Positions 48,100 to 56,700 of a stretch of 64,000 nt of DNA are shown here, one piece after another (position 1 is the stretch's first letter; each line of letters starts with the position of its first letter). The notes beneath the pieces are model-generated. The model was given only the letters and a program-made list of their open reading frames with translations. It was not told the DNA's origin and searched no databases. Both the position numbers and the translations under genes were made by a program. The stretch is from Thermostichus sp047461615. Lineage in GTDB: Bacteria > Cyanobacteriota > Cyanobacteriia > Thermostichales > Thermostichaceae. The stretch spans positions 1 to 64,000 of the forward strand of contig NZ_JANSHI010000002.1 of assembly GCF_047461615.1 (NCBI RefSeq), written 5' to 3'.

Positions 48100-49485
48100 G
48101 TGAAGCCCCAGACGGGATCCCTGCCCCCTGCCAAATCTGCAGACCAACCCCTGCTCCAGCCCGAACCCCCTAGGAAAGGGTGGCCTACTGGCTGGATTCT
48201 CTTGGGTCTGCTGCTGGCTAGCTTGGGAGGGGGTGGTATCTTGGTTCAGCGGTACCTCCAGCAGCGGAGGGTACAGCGCCTACAAAGGTTGACGGTGCCC
48301 GTCGAGGTAGTGGATCTAGTCCAACGGCTGCGGGTAAGCGGCCAGGTGCAGCCCATTCGTCAGGTAAATGTCGGTCCTCGAGAGGCGGGCCGTTTGGCGG
48401 AGCTATTGGTGGATCAGGGAGATGAGGTGGTGGCAGGGCAGGTGCTAGCCCGGATGGACTACGGCGATCTAACTAGCGGCATTCGCCAAGCCCAAGCCCG
48501 CATCCAAGAGCTACAGGCCCGCCTGGCGGAATTGCAAGCCGGCGAGCGACCCCAGGTCATCGCAGCAGCCCAGGCCAGGGTGGATGCGGCGCGGTCGCAG
48601 GTGAGTTTGGCCCAAAAGGAGCTGGAACGGATTCAGGCGCTGGCGCAGGAGGGGGCTGTAGCCCGCAGCGAGCTGGATCAACGCCTAGCTCGCTTGGAAC
48701 AAGCGCAAGCGGACTTGCAAGCTGCCCAACAAGAGCTGGAGCGATTGCAGTCAGGTAGCCGCCCAGAAACGCTGCGGCAGATCCAAGCCCAGATTGCCCA
48801 GGCCCAAGCCGAGCTAGCCCAGCGACAATCTCGCCTAGCTGAGGCCGAGGTCCGGGCGCCCTTTTCCGGTGTGGTGGTGCAGCGCTTTGCCGAGGTGGGA
48901 TCCTTTGTAACTCCCACAACCGCAGCTTCCGACGCCACTGCTGCTTCCTCCAGCTCCATCCTGGCGCTGGCCCAGGGGATTGAGGTGCGAGCGGAGGTGC
49001 CGGAGGCGCAGATTGCCCAGGTGCGGGTGGGACAGCCGGTGGAGATCCGATCCCTGGCCTATCCGGATCGAGTGGTACGGGGACGAGTGAAGCGGATTGC
49101 CCCTGCCACGGTGGTGGTGCGGGAGGTCACCGTCTTTCGGGTCGCGATCGAGCCGGAGCAGGGGGCAGACTTTTTGCGCATTGGCATGAACGTCTCGGTG
49201 GATTTTCTCGGGGAGCAGCAACCCCAAGCCCTCACGGTGCCCTCGGTGGCCATCCTGCGGGAGGGGGGCCAAGAGGGGGTAATCCTGTTGGATCCGCAAA
49301 CCCAGCGGCCTGTCTATCGGCCAGTAGAAACGGGCCTCACCCAGGGAGGGATCACCCAGATCCTCTCCGGCCTGCAGGCGGGGGATCGGGTCTTTACGGC
49401 GCTGCCGCCAGGAGTAACCCTGCAGAGTTTGCTTCCACAAGAGCGCCGTCCTAGCCGAAGTGGGAGAGTTAGGCCGCACCCATGA
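48100..49485 (+). CDS. HlyD/MacA-type membrane-fusion (adaptor) protein
   Basis: 461 residues from a GTG with a purine-rich ribosome site. One N-terminal membrane helix (ILLGLLLASLGGGGILVQRYL), a biotinyl-lipoyl barrel (VGPREAGRLAELLVDQGDEVVAGQVLARMDYG), a long alpha-hairpin rich in Gln and Ala (residues ~130-250), and the beta-barrel with VRAPFSGVVVQRFAEVG. Adaptors of this kind pair with MacB- or Dev-type ABC exporters. It overlaps the next gene by 4 bp (ATGA), so they are coupled. Substrate unknown; in cyanobacteria related adaptors export glycolipids or peptides. Confidence 0.9.
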   Translation: MKPQTGSLPPAKSADQPLLQPEPPRKGWPTGWILLGLLLASLGGGGILVQRYLQQRRVQRLQRLTVPVEVVDLVQRLRVSGQVQPIRQVNVGPREAGRLAELLVDQGDEVVAGQVLARMDYGDLTSGIRQAQARIQELQARLAELQAGERPQVIAAAQARVDAARSQVSLAQKELERIQALAQEGAVARSELDQRLARLEQAQADLQAAQQELERLQSGSRPETLRQIQAQIAQAQAELAQRQSRLAEAEVRAPFSGVVVQRFAEVGSFVTPTTAASDATAASSSSILALAQGIEVRAEVPEAQIAQVRVGQPVEIRSLAYPDRVVRGRVKRIAPATVVVREVTVFRVAIEPEQGADFLRIGMNVSVDFLGEQQPQALTVPSVAILREGGQEGVILLDPQTQRPVYRPVETGLTQGGITQILSGLQAGDRVFTALPPGVTLQSLLPQERRPSRSGRVRPHP

Positions 49486-50693
49486 GCTTTCTGGTTGCAG
49501 CCAAAATGGCCTGGCAAATGGTGCGACGGCACCGCTTGCGCACAGGCCTGAGCATGCTGGGGATCCTCATCGGCAACGCGGCAGTGGTAGCCATTGCTGG
49601 CTTTGGCCATGCTGCCCAGGAGCTGGCCGTGGATCAGTTTCGGGCTTTGGGCACCAATTTGCTCATCGTCTTTTCTTCCAGCTTGGGCCTGGCGGACGCC
49701 AGCAACACCCGTCCCATCACCCTCGACGATCTGCGGGCAATTGCTGCGGAAGTGCCTGCGGTATCGGCAGCCGTCCCCAGTCTTGTTGTCAATGTGCGCG
49801 CCGTGCGGGGCGGAGTGGATCGCCGCTACGAAGCCACCGGCACCTGGCCGGAATATCTGTCAGTGCTCAACTTGGAGGTCGAGGAGGGCCGCTTCCTCTT
49901 GCCAGCGGACATTGAGGAGCAGCGCCCGGTGGTAGTGCTGGGCAGTGAGGCCGCCCGCGAGCTGTTTGGCTTGGATCCCGCCGCCGCTATTGGAGAGACG
50001 CTGCTGCTCAACAACTTGCCCTTTGAGGTAGTCGGCATTTTGCGCCCCAAGCCAACAGTGTTTGGCAACAACGATGCCCGCCTGTTTCTGCCGGTAGACG
50101 TGGTGGCCAACCGCTTTGTTGGACGGCGCTCTCCCTATGGCCTGGAGTTGACGGCCATCTTTGTCTCAGCCCGCTCCGAAGCAGATCTGCCGGCTGCTGA
50201 GTTCCAGATCCGCAACCTGTTGCGCCAGCGGCACCAACTGATAGGAGAAGATGACTTCGTCATCCGCAACCAGAAAGTGTTGCTGGATGGGGCAGCCAGG
50301 ATTTTAACTCTACTGCGGGTACTGCTGAGCGGCACAGCAGCGCTCTCGCTGCTGGTGGGTGGGGTGGGGATCATGAACGTGATGTTGATCTCGGTGGCAG
50401 AACGCACCCCTGAAATTGGCCTGCGCAAGGCAATTGGGGCCGACAGCCGGCAAATTTTGCAGCAGTTTGCAGCCGAGGCTATCCTGATTGCCGTCAGCGG
50501 GGGAGTGGCCGGGATCCTCCTCAGCAGCGGCCTCCTGGTGGCAGTGCGAATGTTTACCCCTTTGGCCACGACTGTCGATCCCGTGGCAGTGGTCATATCT
50601 TTTTCCCTCTCGACGGGGGTTGGACTGGTCTTTGGCATTTTCCCCGCCCGCAAAGCGGCGCAACTGGATCCCATTGAGGCCCTGAGAGCCTGA
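49482..50693 (+). CDS. MacB/FtsX-type ABC transporter permease
   Basis: 403 residues: N-terminal helix (KMAWQMVRRHRLRTGLSMLGILIGNAAVV), periplasmic MacB_PCD domain (residues 45-255), then a C-terminal FtsX domain with three helices (ALSLLVGGVGIMNVMLISVAERTPEIGLRKAIG region, ILLSSGLLVAV and VISFSLSTGVGLVFGIFPARKAAQLDPIEALRA). No ATPase gene follows. It is coupled to the HlyD-type adaptor and precedes thrB by 60 bp. The missing ATP-binding partner must be encoded elsewhere. Confidence 0.92.
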   Translation: MSFLVAAKMAWQMVRRHRLRTGLSMLGILIGNAAVVAIAGFGHAAQELAVDQFRALGTNLLIVFSSSLGLADASNTRPITLDDLRAIAAEVPAVSAAVPSLVVNVRAVRGGVDRRYEATGTWPEYLSVLNLEVEEGRFLLPADIEEQRPVVVLGSEAARELFGLDPAAAIGETLLLNNLPFEVVGILRPKPTVFGNNDARLFLPVDVVANRFVGRRSPYGLELTAIFVSARSEADLPAAEFQIRNLLRQRHQLIGEDDFVIRNQKVLLDGAARILTLLRVLLSGTAALSLLVGGVGIMNVMLISVAERTPEIGLRKAIGADSRQILQQFAAEAILIAVSGGVAGILLSSGLLVAVRMFTPLATTVDPVAVVISFSLSTGVGLVFGIFPARKAAQLDPIEALRA

Positions 50694-50753
50694 GATCCAC
50701 CGTCCGTGGGATAGTAGGTGTGAGGTGACCACTGTTCGCTAAGGAGCTTTCCC

Positions 50754-51692
50754 TTGGTCAAAGAGCGAGTAGAGGTAATTGTCCCAGCCACTACCGCCAA
50801 CCTGGGGCCAGGGTTTGATTGCATGGGTGCAGCCCTGCAGCTCTACAACCACTTCCAGTTTCGCGAGATCCCTGCTGGACTCAGCATTCACTATCGTGGC
50901 AGCGATCCTATCAGCCAGGGCAAGGACAACTTGGTGTATCGCGCCTTCTGCCGGGCCTTCGAGCTGCTGGACAAGCCTGTGCCGGGAGTGGAAATTGAGA
51001 TTACCCTCAACGTGCCCCTGGCGCGAGGGCTGGGCAGTTCTGCCACTGCTATTGTCGGCGGCCTGCTGGGAGCCAATGCCATTGGATCCCTTAACCTAGC
51101 CTCCGAGACCCTCCTCCAGTTGGCCATTGCCCTCGAAGGTCACCCCGACAACGTGGTGCCCGCCCTTCAAGGCGGCTGTCAGCTCTGTGTGCAGGGACAG
51201 CAAGGGCAGTGGGTGTTCTGCCCGGTGGAGTGGCACGAGCGCATTGGGATTGTGGCAGCGGTGCCTAGCTTCAAGCTCTCCACTCAGGCAGCCCGCGAGA
51301 TCCTGCCCAAGTCCGTCAGCTTGGCCGATGCCGTTTTTTCCAGCAGCCATCTGGGGCTGCTCATCCGCAGCTTGCAGTTGGGGCGGGTGGACTGGCTGAG
51401 GGTGGCTTTGCAGGATCGGCTGCACCAACCGGCCCGCATGGAGTTGATCCCTGGTTTCAAGGCAGTCCAGGAGGCAGCCCTGGCTGCAGGAGCCTACGGA
51501 GTGGTGATCAGCGGGGCTGGGCCTACCCTCCTGGCGTTCTGTGCGCCTGAGGAGCGAGAAGGGGTAGGAGCGGCCATGGTCAGCGCCTGGGCCCAGCTAG
51601 GTATCGAGGCAGAAGCGAAACCCCTGAGTTTGGATTGGCAGGGGGGAAGAGTAATCATCCACTCTAGAGATGAGGAGCTATCTGAGAGATAA
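50754..51692 (+). CDS. thrB: Homoserine kinase
   Basis: 312-residue GHMP kinase that phosphorylates homoserine on the route to threonine. The ATP-binding glycine-rich loop is PLARGLGSSATAIVGG near residue 88; the N-terminal VPATTANLGPGFDCMGAAL and C-terminal GVVISGAGPTLLAF are also diagnostic. The TTG start at 50754 is chosen because AAGGAG lies 7 bases upstream and no ATG or GTG is available in that region. Length is typical. Confidence 0.96.
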   Translation: MVKERVEVIVPATTANLGPGFDCMGAALQLYNHFQFREIPAGLSIHYRGSDPISQGKDNLVYRAFCRAFELLDKPVPGVEIEITLNVPLARGLGSSATAIVGGLLGANAIGSLNLASETLLQLAIALEGHPDNVVPALQGGCQLCVQGQQGQWVFCPVEWHERIGIVAAVPSFKLSTQAAREILPKSVSLADAVFSSSHLGLLIRSLQLGRVDWLRVALQDRLHQPARMELIPGFKAVQEAALAAGAYGVVISGAGPTLLAFCAPEEREGVGAAMVSAWAQLGIEAEAKPLSLDWQGGRVIIHSRDEELSER

Positions 51693-52384
51693 ACGTCGTC
51701 CCTGGTGCCCCACACCGCTAGCCCAAGCAGAGCGGGCAAGGGTAGGACGGACAGCAGAGCTGTCTTCTTGCAAGAGCAAGCTGGAGGCCTTCTTGGGTCA
51801 GCAGGACGGAGTCCGTAAGTCGCGCTTCATGCTGGGCTAGGGAGGAGTTAAAGAGGCAAGCGCTCTGTTTGCCCCGATTTTCCAGATTTGCTCTTTGTTG
51901 GCTAGGGAGGCAAGCAGCTTGCTCGGCAGGTAGAGAGTCTATCAGCACCAGCTAGTAGCCATCAGGCAGTTGCTCTAGCAACAAGCCGGGGGAGCTAGGC
52001 TTAGAGTCAAATTCAGTTGAGGATGAGACGGGGCTACAGGTAAGATACAGGGGGGTAAACCCCAAGGGGAAGCTCTAGACTGACAGAACAAGGAAGGTGG
52101 CTGCGCTGAGGATTGGGTAAGTAAGGTAAAACAGAGAAAAAAAGTTGCCAGGGGAGTCATTGTACCAGCTATGGTTTCGTAGCTATTGGAGCTAACGATC
52201 TGGAGGTTTTAGCTTGAAGCCTTCTGAAGCAGGTAGTCGCTGTTTGCTGAGCTTTGTGGGGAAGCGTAACATCTTATCCTAAGTTGTGACGGAGCTGAAA
52301 TGTCGGTTCTGGGAGGCGGTTGTTTTCCCTAGAATGGGATCGCTAGCCTGGTTCACTCTTGCAGTTTAGCCCTTACCCTAGGCG
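51693..52384. other. Intergenic region after thrB
   Basis: 692 bp without a supported gene. A minus-strand frame at 51718-51948 (76 codons, Cys- and Leu-rich) has no recognised motif. A TAGAAT box lies near 52331, upstream of the small gene at 52385. A short AAGCC/GGCTT hairpin at 51983-52002 has no T-run. I see nothing else of note. Confidence 0.45.
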
Positions 52385-52603
52385 ATGGACGATGCCATGA
52401 CTCCTGAGATGATACGTCAATTTTGGTCTTTGGTCAGCGAGATCGGCAGACCGGATTGGCTGAATCAGCGTGACGATGACTTGGTCAATCTCCTCCTGAA
52501 TGCCTGTCAGAAAAGATATGCCCTCAGCACGGTCGATCCCTCAGTTCTCAACCGTTACATTACTCTCCGCCTGCCTCTAATCCGCGAAATTGTTGTGGAC
52601 TAA
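52385..52603 (+). CDS. Small conserved hypothetical protein
   Basis: 72 residues, mainly helical (PEMIRQFWSLVSEIGR, DDDLVNLLLNACQKRY, VLNRYITLRLPLIREIVVD). It resembles small cyanobacterial proteins of unknown role with the same MTPE--RQFW opening and LPLIR ending. Start at 52385 or four codons later (MTPEM). It precedes the TMEM14 gene by 27 bp on the same strand. Confidence 0.65.
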   Translation: MDDAMTPEMIRQFWSLVSEIGRPDWLNQRDDDLVNLLLNACQKRYALSTVDPSVLNRYITLRLPLIREIVVD

Positions 52604-52630
52604 AGCAAGGTAGGAAACTTTTTTCTTGTC

Positions 52631-52966
52631 ATGGCGATTGCACGGATTACTTTGCTCGTCTACGGGGTGCTGCTTTTGGTAGGCGGAGTAGTCGGTTATA
52701 GAAGAGGCAAAAGTCTCAAGTCTTTAGTTGGAGGCTTGGTGGGAGCTGTTCTCAGCGGAGCTAGCTATGGCCTCCTGGGAGCGGATCCCCGTTGGGGCCT
52801 AGGCTTGGGCTTAGGGACGGCGGCGCTGGGATCTCTTCTTTTTGCCTTGCGCTACCGCAAAACTGGCAAATTTCTGCCCGCTGGTCTGATGTTGGCCGTG
52901 AGCTTGACGGCTGTTCTTCTCTTGGGCTTAAGTTTCGTTGAGGTTCTCCCCAGTCCTAGGGGGTGA
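52631..52966 (+). CDS. TMEM14-family small membrane protein
   Basis: 111 residues, four hydrophobic segments. The ITLLVYGVLLLVGGVVGYRRGKSLKSLVGGLVGA block matches TMEM14/UPF0136, a family of organelle and bacterial membrane proteins; plant members export fatty acids from plastids (FAX). The role in cyanobacteria is unproven. It may share a transcript with the preceding gene. Confidence 0.85.
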   Translation: MAIARITLLVYGVLLLVGGVVGYRRGKSLKSLVGGLVGAVLSGASYGLLGADPRWGLGLGLGTAALGSLLFALRYRKTGKFLPAGLMLAVSLTAVLLLGLSFVEVLPSPRG

Positions 52967-53118
52967 GGATTCTTCCACAGCTTGTAACTAGAGGAGCTTC
53001 CTACCACAAGGCGGTCTATCCCTGTCGCGGCAGCGGCGCGGAGTGTTTGCCAGGGAGCCTGCGCTGCCTTTTTTGGGCAGGTTTGGGCTGCCGGGCGTCC
53101 TTGATCTAAGCTGAGAGC

Positions 53119-53763
53119 TCAGCGAGGAGCGACGCGATAGAAGCGAGTGGTGGTTGCCCATTCGCGGGCAGGGATCTTCTCGACGAGGATGGCGCGGGCG
53201 ACGGCGTCGCCTAGTCTGGATCCCTCCACCTGCACACGGGCAAAGGATCCACCCTCTTCAAAAGCGACGATCTCCTGGAAGTTGAGCGGCCGGGGGGAGG
53301 CCACCGCCAACACTTGGGCTTGGCCAAAGGGCGGGGCAATGGTCAGGCGGTAGCTGGCGCCAGGGGGTGGGAAGGTGCGCACTTCGCCGGCCCGCAGAAA
53401 CTCCTCTCCACCTGAGAAGGGATTGGGCAAAATAAGGTGAGTGCGTCCATCGGCTTGGATGCTAAACAGGTAGACGTAGGCGTCGCGGTTGGTACTGAGA
53501 GTCAGGCGAATCGGCTCGCCAGGCCGGTAGATGGGGTTAGAGCCGCGCCGATCCAGCTCCAAGGTCACCTGCAAGTCGGAAGGCACAGGGTTGACGAGGA
53601 TGGAGCGGGCCCCGGTTTCTAGGCGAGTGTCAGCTAGTTGTAGCCTTTGCAGCGAGGGGTGGATGCCCAGCGTTTTGGGAAAAACAGCGGCGGTGGGCGC
53701 CACCGACAGCCCCAAAGCCAGGGGCAGGAAGAGCAGTTTGGCGTTCATGGTTCGACCTGACAT
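53119..53763 (-). CDS. Secreted DUF4384-like protein
   Basis: 214 residues with a signal peptide (NAKLLFLPLALGLSVAPTAA). The mature part shows the DUF4384 pattern: LELDRRGSNPIYRPGEPIRLTLSTNRDAYVYLFSIQADGRTHLILPNPF, FPPPGASYRLTIAPPFG and VLAVASPRPL. DUF4384 domains are periplasmic or surface beta-sandwich modules, often next to protein kinases or caspases. No partner is adjacent. An internal MNAKLLF start (5 residues later) is also possible. Confidence 0.78.
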   Translation of the reverse strand: MSGRTMNAKLLFLPLALGLSVAPTAAVFPKTLGIHPSLQRLQLADTRLETGARSILVNPVPSDLQVTLELDRRGSNPIYRPGEPIRLTLSTNRDAYVYLFSIQADGRTHLILPNPFSGGEEFLRAGEVRTFPPPGASYRLTIAPPFGQAQVLAVASPRPLNFQEIVAFEEGGSFARVQVEGSRLGDAVARAILVEKIPAREWATTTRFYRVAPR

Positions 53764-53970
53764 TCAGTGGCTATGTTCAGCCTAGGAAGGGGCAGAGTTT
53801 TACTGGAGCGGGCTTCGCGCAATCTCAGATCTCCTGCTGAGGCAGTTTCCCCTGCTGCAGATGGCAGGCCCAGGGGGAAAAGCGCTGAACCGCTTCTCAC
53901 ATTTGGGTGGGAAAACTGGGAGATCCCAGCTAGAAAGGGCTAAGCTGCAGATCAGGGATCAACCTTGCCT

Positions 53971-54405
53971 ATGGCCAGCGACAGTTACCAAGAAGGCATC
54001 GCAGCGGTTCAGGCGGGCGATTTTCCGGCTGCCATTCAAGCATTTCGCCGGGCAGTTGCCGAGGATCCCACCCATACAGAGGCTCGCTATAAGTTGGCCT
54101 GGGTGCTGGGTATGAGCGGCTATCTGGATCCAGCCCTGGCCGAACTGGAGGTGGTGGTGGCGGCGGATCCCGGCCATGTTGCAGCCCACTACAACCGGGG
54201 GGCCCTGCTGTTGCAAAAGGCCCAACTGGAAGCAGAGGTCGAGGGCCAGATCGATCTTGAGGTCCTGCAGCAGGCAGAAGAAGCTTTTCAAACGGTGATG
54301 CGCTTGGATCCTACAGATCAACGGGCCTACGCCTTTCTCACCTTGGTCAGGCGGGCGATCCGCAACTACCATAGCCGCAGGGATGAGGAGGCCAGGATCC
54401 CCTAG
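53971..54405 (+). CDS. TPR-repeat protein
   Basis: 144 residues; three to four tetratricopeptide repeats (SYQEGIAAVQAGDFPAAIQAF, DPTHTEARYKLAWVLGMSGYL, VAAHYNRGALLLQKAQLEAE). Protein-protein scaffold, partner unknown. The ATG at 53971 is preferred to a TTG at 53965. It faces the slipin gene, leaving a 132-bp gap. Confidence 0.82.
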   Translation: MASDSYQEGIAAVQAGDFPAAIQAFRRAVAEDPTHTEARYKLAWVLGMSGYLDPALAELEVVVAADPGHVAAHYNRGALLLQKAQLEAEVEGQIDLEVLQQAEEAFQTVMRLDPTDQRAYAFLTLVRRAIRNYHSRRDEEARIP

Positions 54406-54537
54406 CTTGGCTGTCGCCCGCACCCCAGTTGCAGCTTCTCTACCAACTAGCGAGGGACGCCAATGTGGAAAACCAGGTCACCGCAGGCCCAAGCCTACGG
54501 CTCGAAGGGCGTAAGCGGCTTCGGCCCGGGGGAGATC

Positions 54538-55512
54538 CTAAGAATTGAGTGGAGGAATCTCAAGGTCAGACGAGAATGCCGCCGAGGTACGCAATTGCGG
54601 GGCCTCGGAAGCTTGGGAGCTTGATCCCTGGCTAACCTTGGAGATATCCACCATCGAGACCAACCCTTGCAGGGTGGCAGGGATGGAGCGGGGATCCATA
54701 AAAATGACCTTCGAGCTGGGACTGCTGCCCACTTTGAGGCCCATATCGATGTAGCTTTGGGCCATCAGGTATTGCAAGGCGTTGGCTGCCTCGGGGTGTT
54801 CTTGCAAGGCAGCGGCAATGGTTTTGATGGCCTCAGCTGTACCCTCGGCCAATAGCAGCCGCTGTCGCTTTTCGGCTTCTGCCCGCAGGAGTTGAGCCTT
54901 GGCAGCCCCTGCCGCCTGGTTGATGCTGGCCTGCTGTTCCCCCTCTGACCTGAGGATGGCGGCCCGCTTCTCCCGCTCGGCAGCCATTTGCTTTTCCATC
55001 GAGTCCTGCACGGTTTTGGAGGGTTGAATATCCCTGACTTCCACGCGCGTGATCTTGATCCCCCAGGGATCCGTGGCCTCGTCCAGTTCGGCTAGAAGGC
55101 GGGCGTTGATCTCGGCGCGCGAGGAAAAGGTCTGATCCAAGTCCATGCGGCCAATCTCAGCCCGCAGCGCCGTCAGCACCAAGTTCACCAAAGCTCGCTG
55201 CACATCCTCTACCGCATAGCGAGCCTTGATCATGTCCGTGATGCGCCAGTAAACCACTGCGTCGGCCATTAGTGAAACGTTATCGCTGGTGATGCACTGC
55301 TGCGGTGGCACGTCCAGTACCTTCTCGCGGATGGTTTCCTGGAACACAATCCTGTCGATGGGGGGAAAGATGACGTGCAAGCCGGGTGTCAGCTTGCGGT
55401 GAAACCTACCCAGACGTTCTACCAGTGCCTCATAGCCCTGGCTAATGATCTTGACAGAGCTGAACAGGTAGCCGATAAAGATGAGGGCAATGGCGGCTGG
55501 GATGACCGGCAT
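54538..55512 (-). CDS. SPFH/Band-7 protein (slipin / QmcA-like)
   Basis: 324 residues. N-terminal membrane helix (AIALIFIGYLFSSV), SPFH domain (GYEALVERLGRFHRKLTPGLHVIFPPIDRIV, VYWRITDMIKARYAVEDVQRALVNLVLTALRAEIG), the coiled-coil EKRAAILRSEGEQQASINQAAGAAKAQLLRAEAEKRQRLLLAEG and a Ser-rich tail. Such stomatin-like proteins build membrane microdomains and guard proteases such as FtsH. Alone on its strand. Confidence 0.93.
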   Translation of the reverse strand: MPVIPAAIALIFIGYLFSSVKIISQGYEALVERLGRFHRKLTPGLHVIFPPIDRIVFQETIREKVLDVPPQQCITSDNVSLMADAVVYWRITDMIKARYAVEDVQRALVNLVLTALRAEIGRMDLDQTFSSRAEINARLLAELDEATDPWGIKITRVEVRDIQPSKTVQDSMEKQMAAEREKRAAILRSEGEQQASINQAAGAAKAQLLRAEAEKRQRLLLAEGTAEAIKTIAAALQEHPEAANALQYLMAQSYIDMGLKVGSSPSSKVIFMDPRSIPATLQGLVSMVDISKVSQGSSSQASEAPQLRTSAAFSSDLEIPPLNS

Positions 55513-55631
55513 ACGACTCTTCTCCTGACAGAGAGTTCAGCCCCTATTCTAGACGGTTGCTGGAACTGATCCCTTCACCTCGATACGCCTGAAGGCTATC
55601 TAGTAGAAAGCCTGCGAGAGGATCCCTTCTT

Positions 55632-56627
55632 ATGAAACTAAACAGCAAGAACCTAGAAGTTGGCTTAAACAAAATTTACGATGTCATTATTGCTGGCGGT
55701 GGCGCGGGGGGGTTGTCGGCATCCATTTACTTGGCCCGCTACGGCTTGAGCTGCTTGGTGGTGGAAAAGGGCAGGGGCCGCTCTTTTTGGATGCAGGACT
55801 TGCGCAACTATTTGGGCCTGCCGCCAAACACGCCAGGACGAGAGCTGTTGCGACAAGGAAGGGAGCACGCCCTTAGCTTGGGGGTGGACTATCTAGGGGG
55901 CTATGTGGAAGATGTTACAGATGAAGGGGAGCTTTTTGCTGTCAAGGTCAAGGTGGGGAAAGTCAACAGTGTCTACCCTATTTTTCGCAGCAAGTATTTG
56001 ATTGCGGCAACAGGTATTATTGATTATCTGCCTCAATTGGCTGATATGCAGAATGTTTACGAATATGCAGGCTACTCGCTACATGTCTGCATGATCTGCG
56101 ACGGTTATGAAATGCGGGATCAGAAAGCAGTATTGATTGTCAATTCAGAAGATCGGATTAATACAGCTTTTGTCCTCAACTGGTTTACGCCTTATATCTC
56201 GGTGTTAACCCATGGCTTGTGCTCGGTTGGCCCCGAGATACGCAAAAAGCTGGCAGATCATGGTTACCCTCTCTACGAAGCTCCCATTCGTCGCTTTCTT
56301 GGAGAAAACCACCAGCTGCAAGGAGTAGAGCTGGAGGACGGCACCTATATCGAGGCTACTACTGGCCTGGTAGCCATGGGCGCCAAATACCACAACGGCT
56401 ATTTGAAAGGGATCCCCGGCTTGACATGGCAAGGGGAGAACCTGCTCACCGATGAATGGTGCCGCACTTCCCACCCGCGCCTGTTTGCAGTAGGAGATTT
56501 GAAGCAGGGCCTCAACCAGGTGGCGATTGCCGTGGCTGATGGAGCGCTGGCCGCCACGGCCATCTGGCGGGACATCCGCCGATCCTCACCTCCCCGTAAG
56601 TGGGAAGAGCGCCTGCACACAATTTAG
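55632..56627 (+). CDS. Thioredoxin-reductase-like flavoprotein without an NADPH motif
   Basis: 331 residues. FAD-binding IIAGGGAGGLSASIYLARYG and the ATG motif AATGIIDYLP lie in the FAD domain; the redox motif VCMICDGYEM (CMIC) corresponds to CATC of thioredoxin reductase. The second domain lacks the GGGxxA Rossmann motif (AVLIVNSEDRINTAF instead) and the HRR motif, so NADPH binding is unlikely. This fits the DDOR or ferredoxin-linked branch of the family known from cyanobacteria. The C-terminal FAVGDLKQGLNQVAIAVADG is a standard FAD motif. The gene looks more AT-rich than its neighbours. Confidence 0.82.
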   Translation: MKLNSKNLEVGLNKIYDVIIAGGGAGGLSASIYLARYGLSCLVVEKGRGRSFWMQDLRNYLGLPPNTPGRELLRQGREHALSLGVDYLGGYVEDVTDEGELFAVKVKVGKVNSVYPIFRSKYLIAATGIIDYLPQLADMQNVYEYAGYSLHVCMICDGYEMRDQKAVLIVNSEDRINTAFVLNWFTPYISVLTHGLCSVGPEIRKKLADHGYPLYEAPIRRFLGENHQLQGVELEDGTYIEATTGLVAMGAKYHNGYLKGIPGLTWQGENLLTDEWCRTSHPRLFAVGDLKQGLNQVAIAVADGALAATAIWRDIRRSSPPRKWEERLHTI

Positions 56628-56700
56628 GTTCATCCTACTTGCTGCAGGGAGTGGTGATAGTCTTTTGCTCTGTAGTTGTTGTGAAAACCTTGGCAACTCC

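Noticed and set aside
51718..51948. Minus-strand 76-codon Cys-rich frame after thrB
   Set aside because: No start signal or recognisable motif; left as unassigned intergenic sequence.
51983..52002. AAGCC/GGCTT hairpin as a thrB terminator
   Set aside because: Only five base pairs, about 290 bp past the stop and without a T-run.
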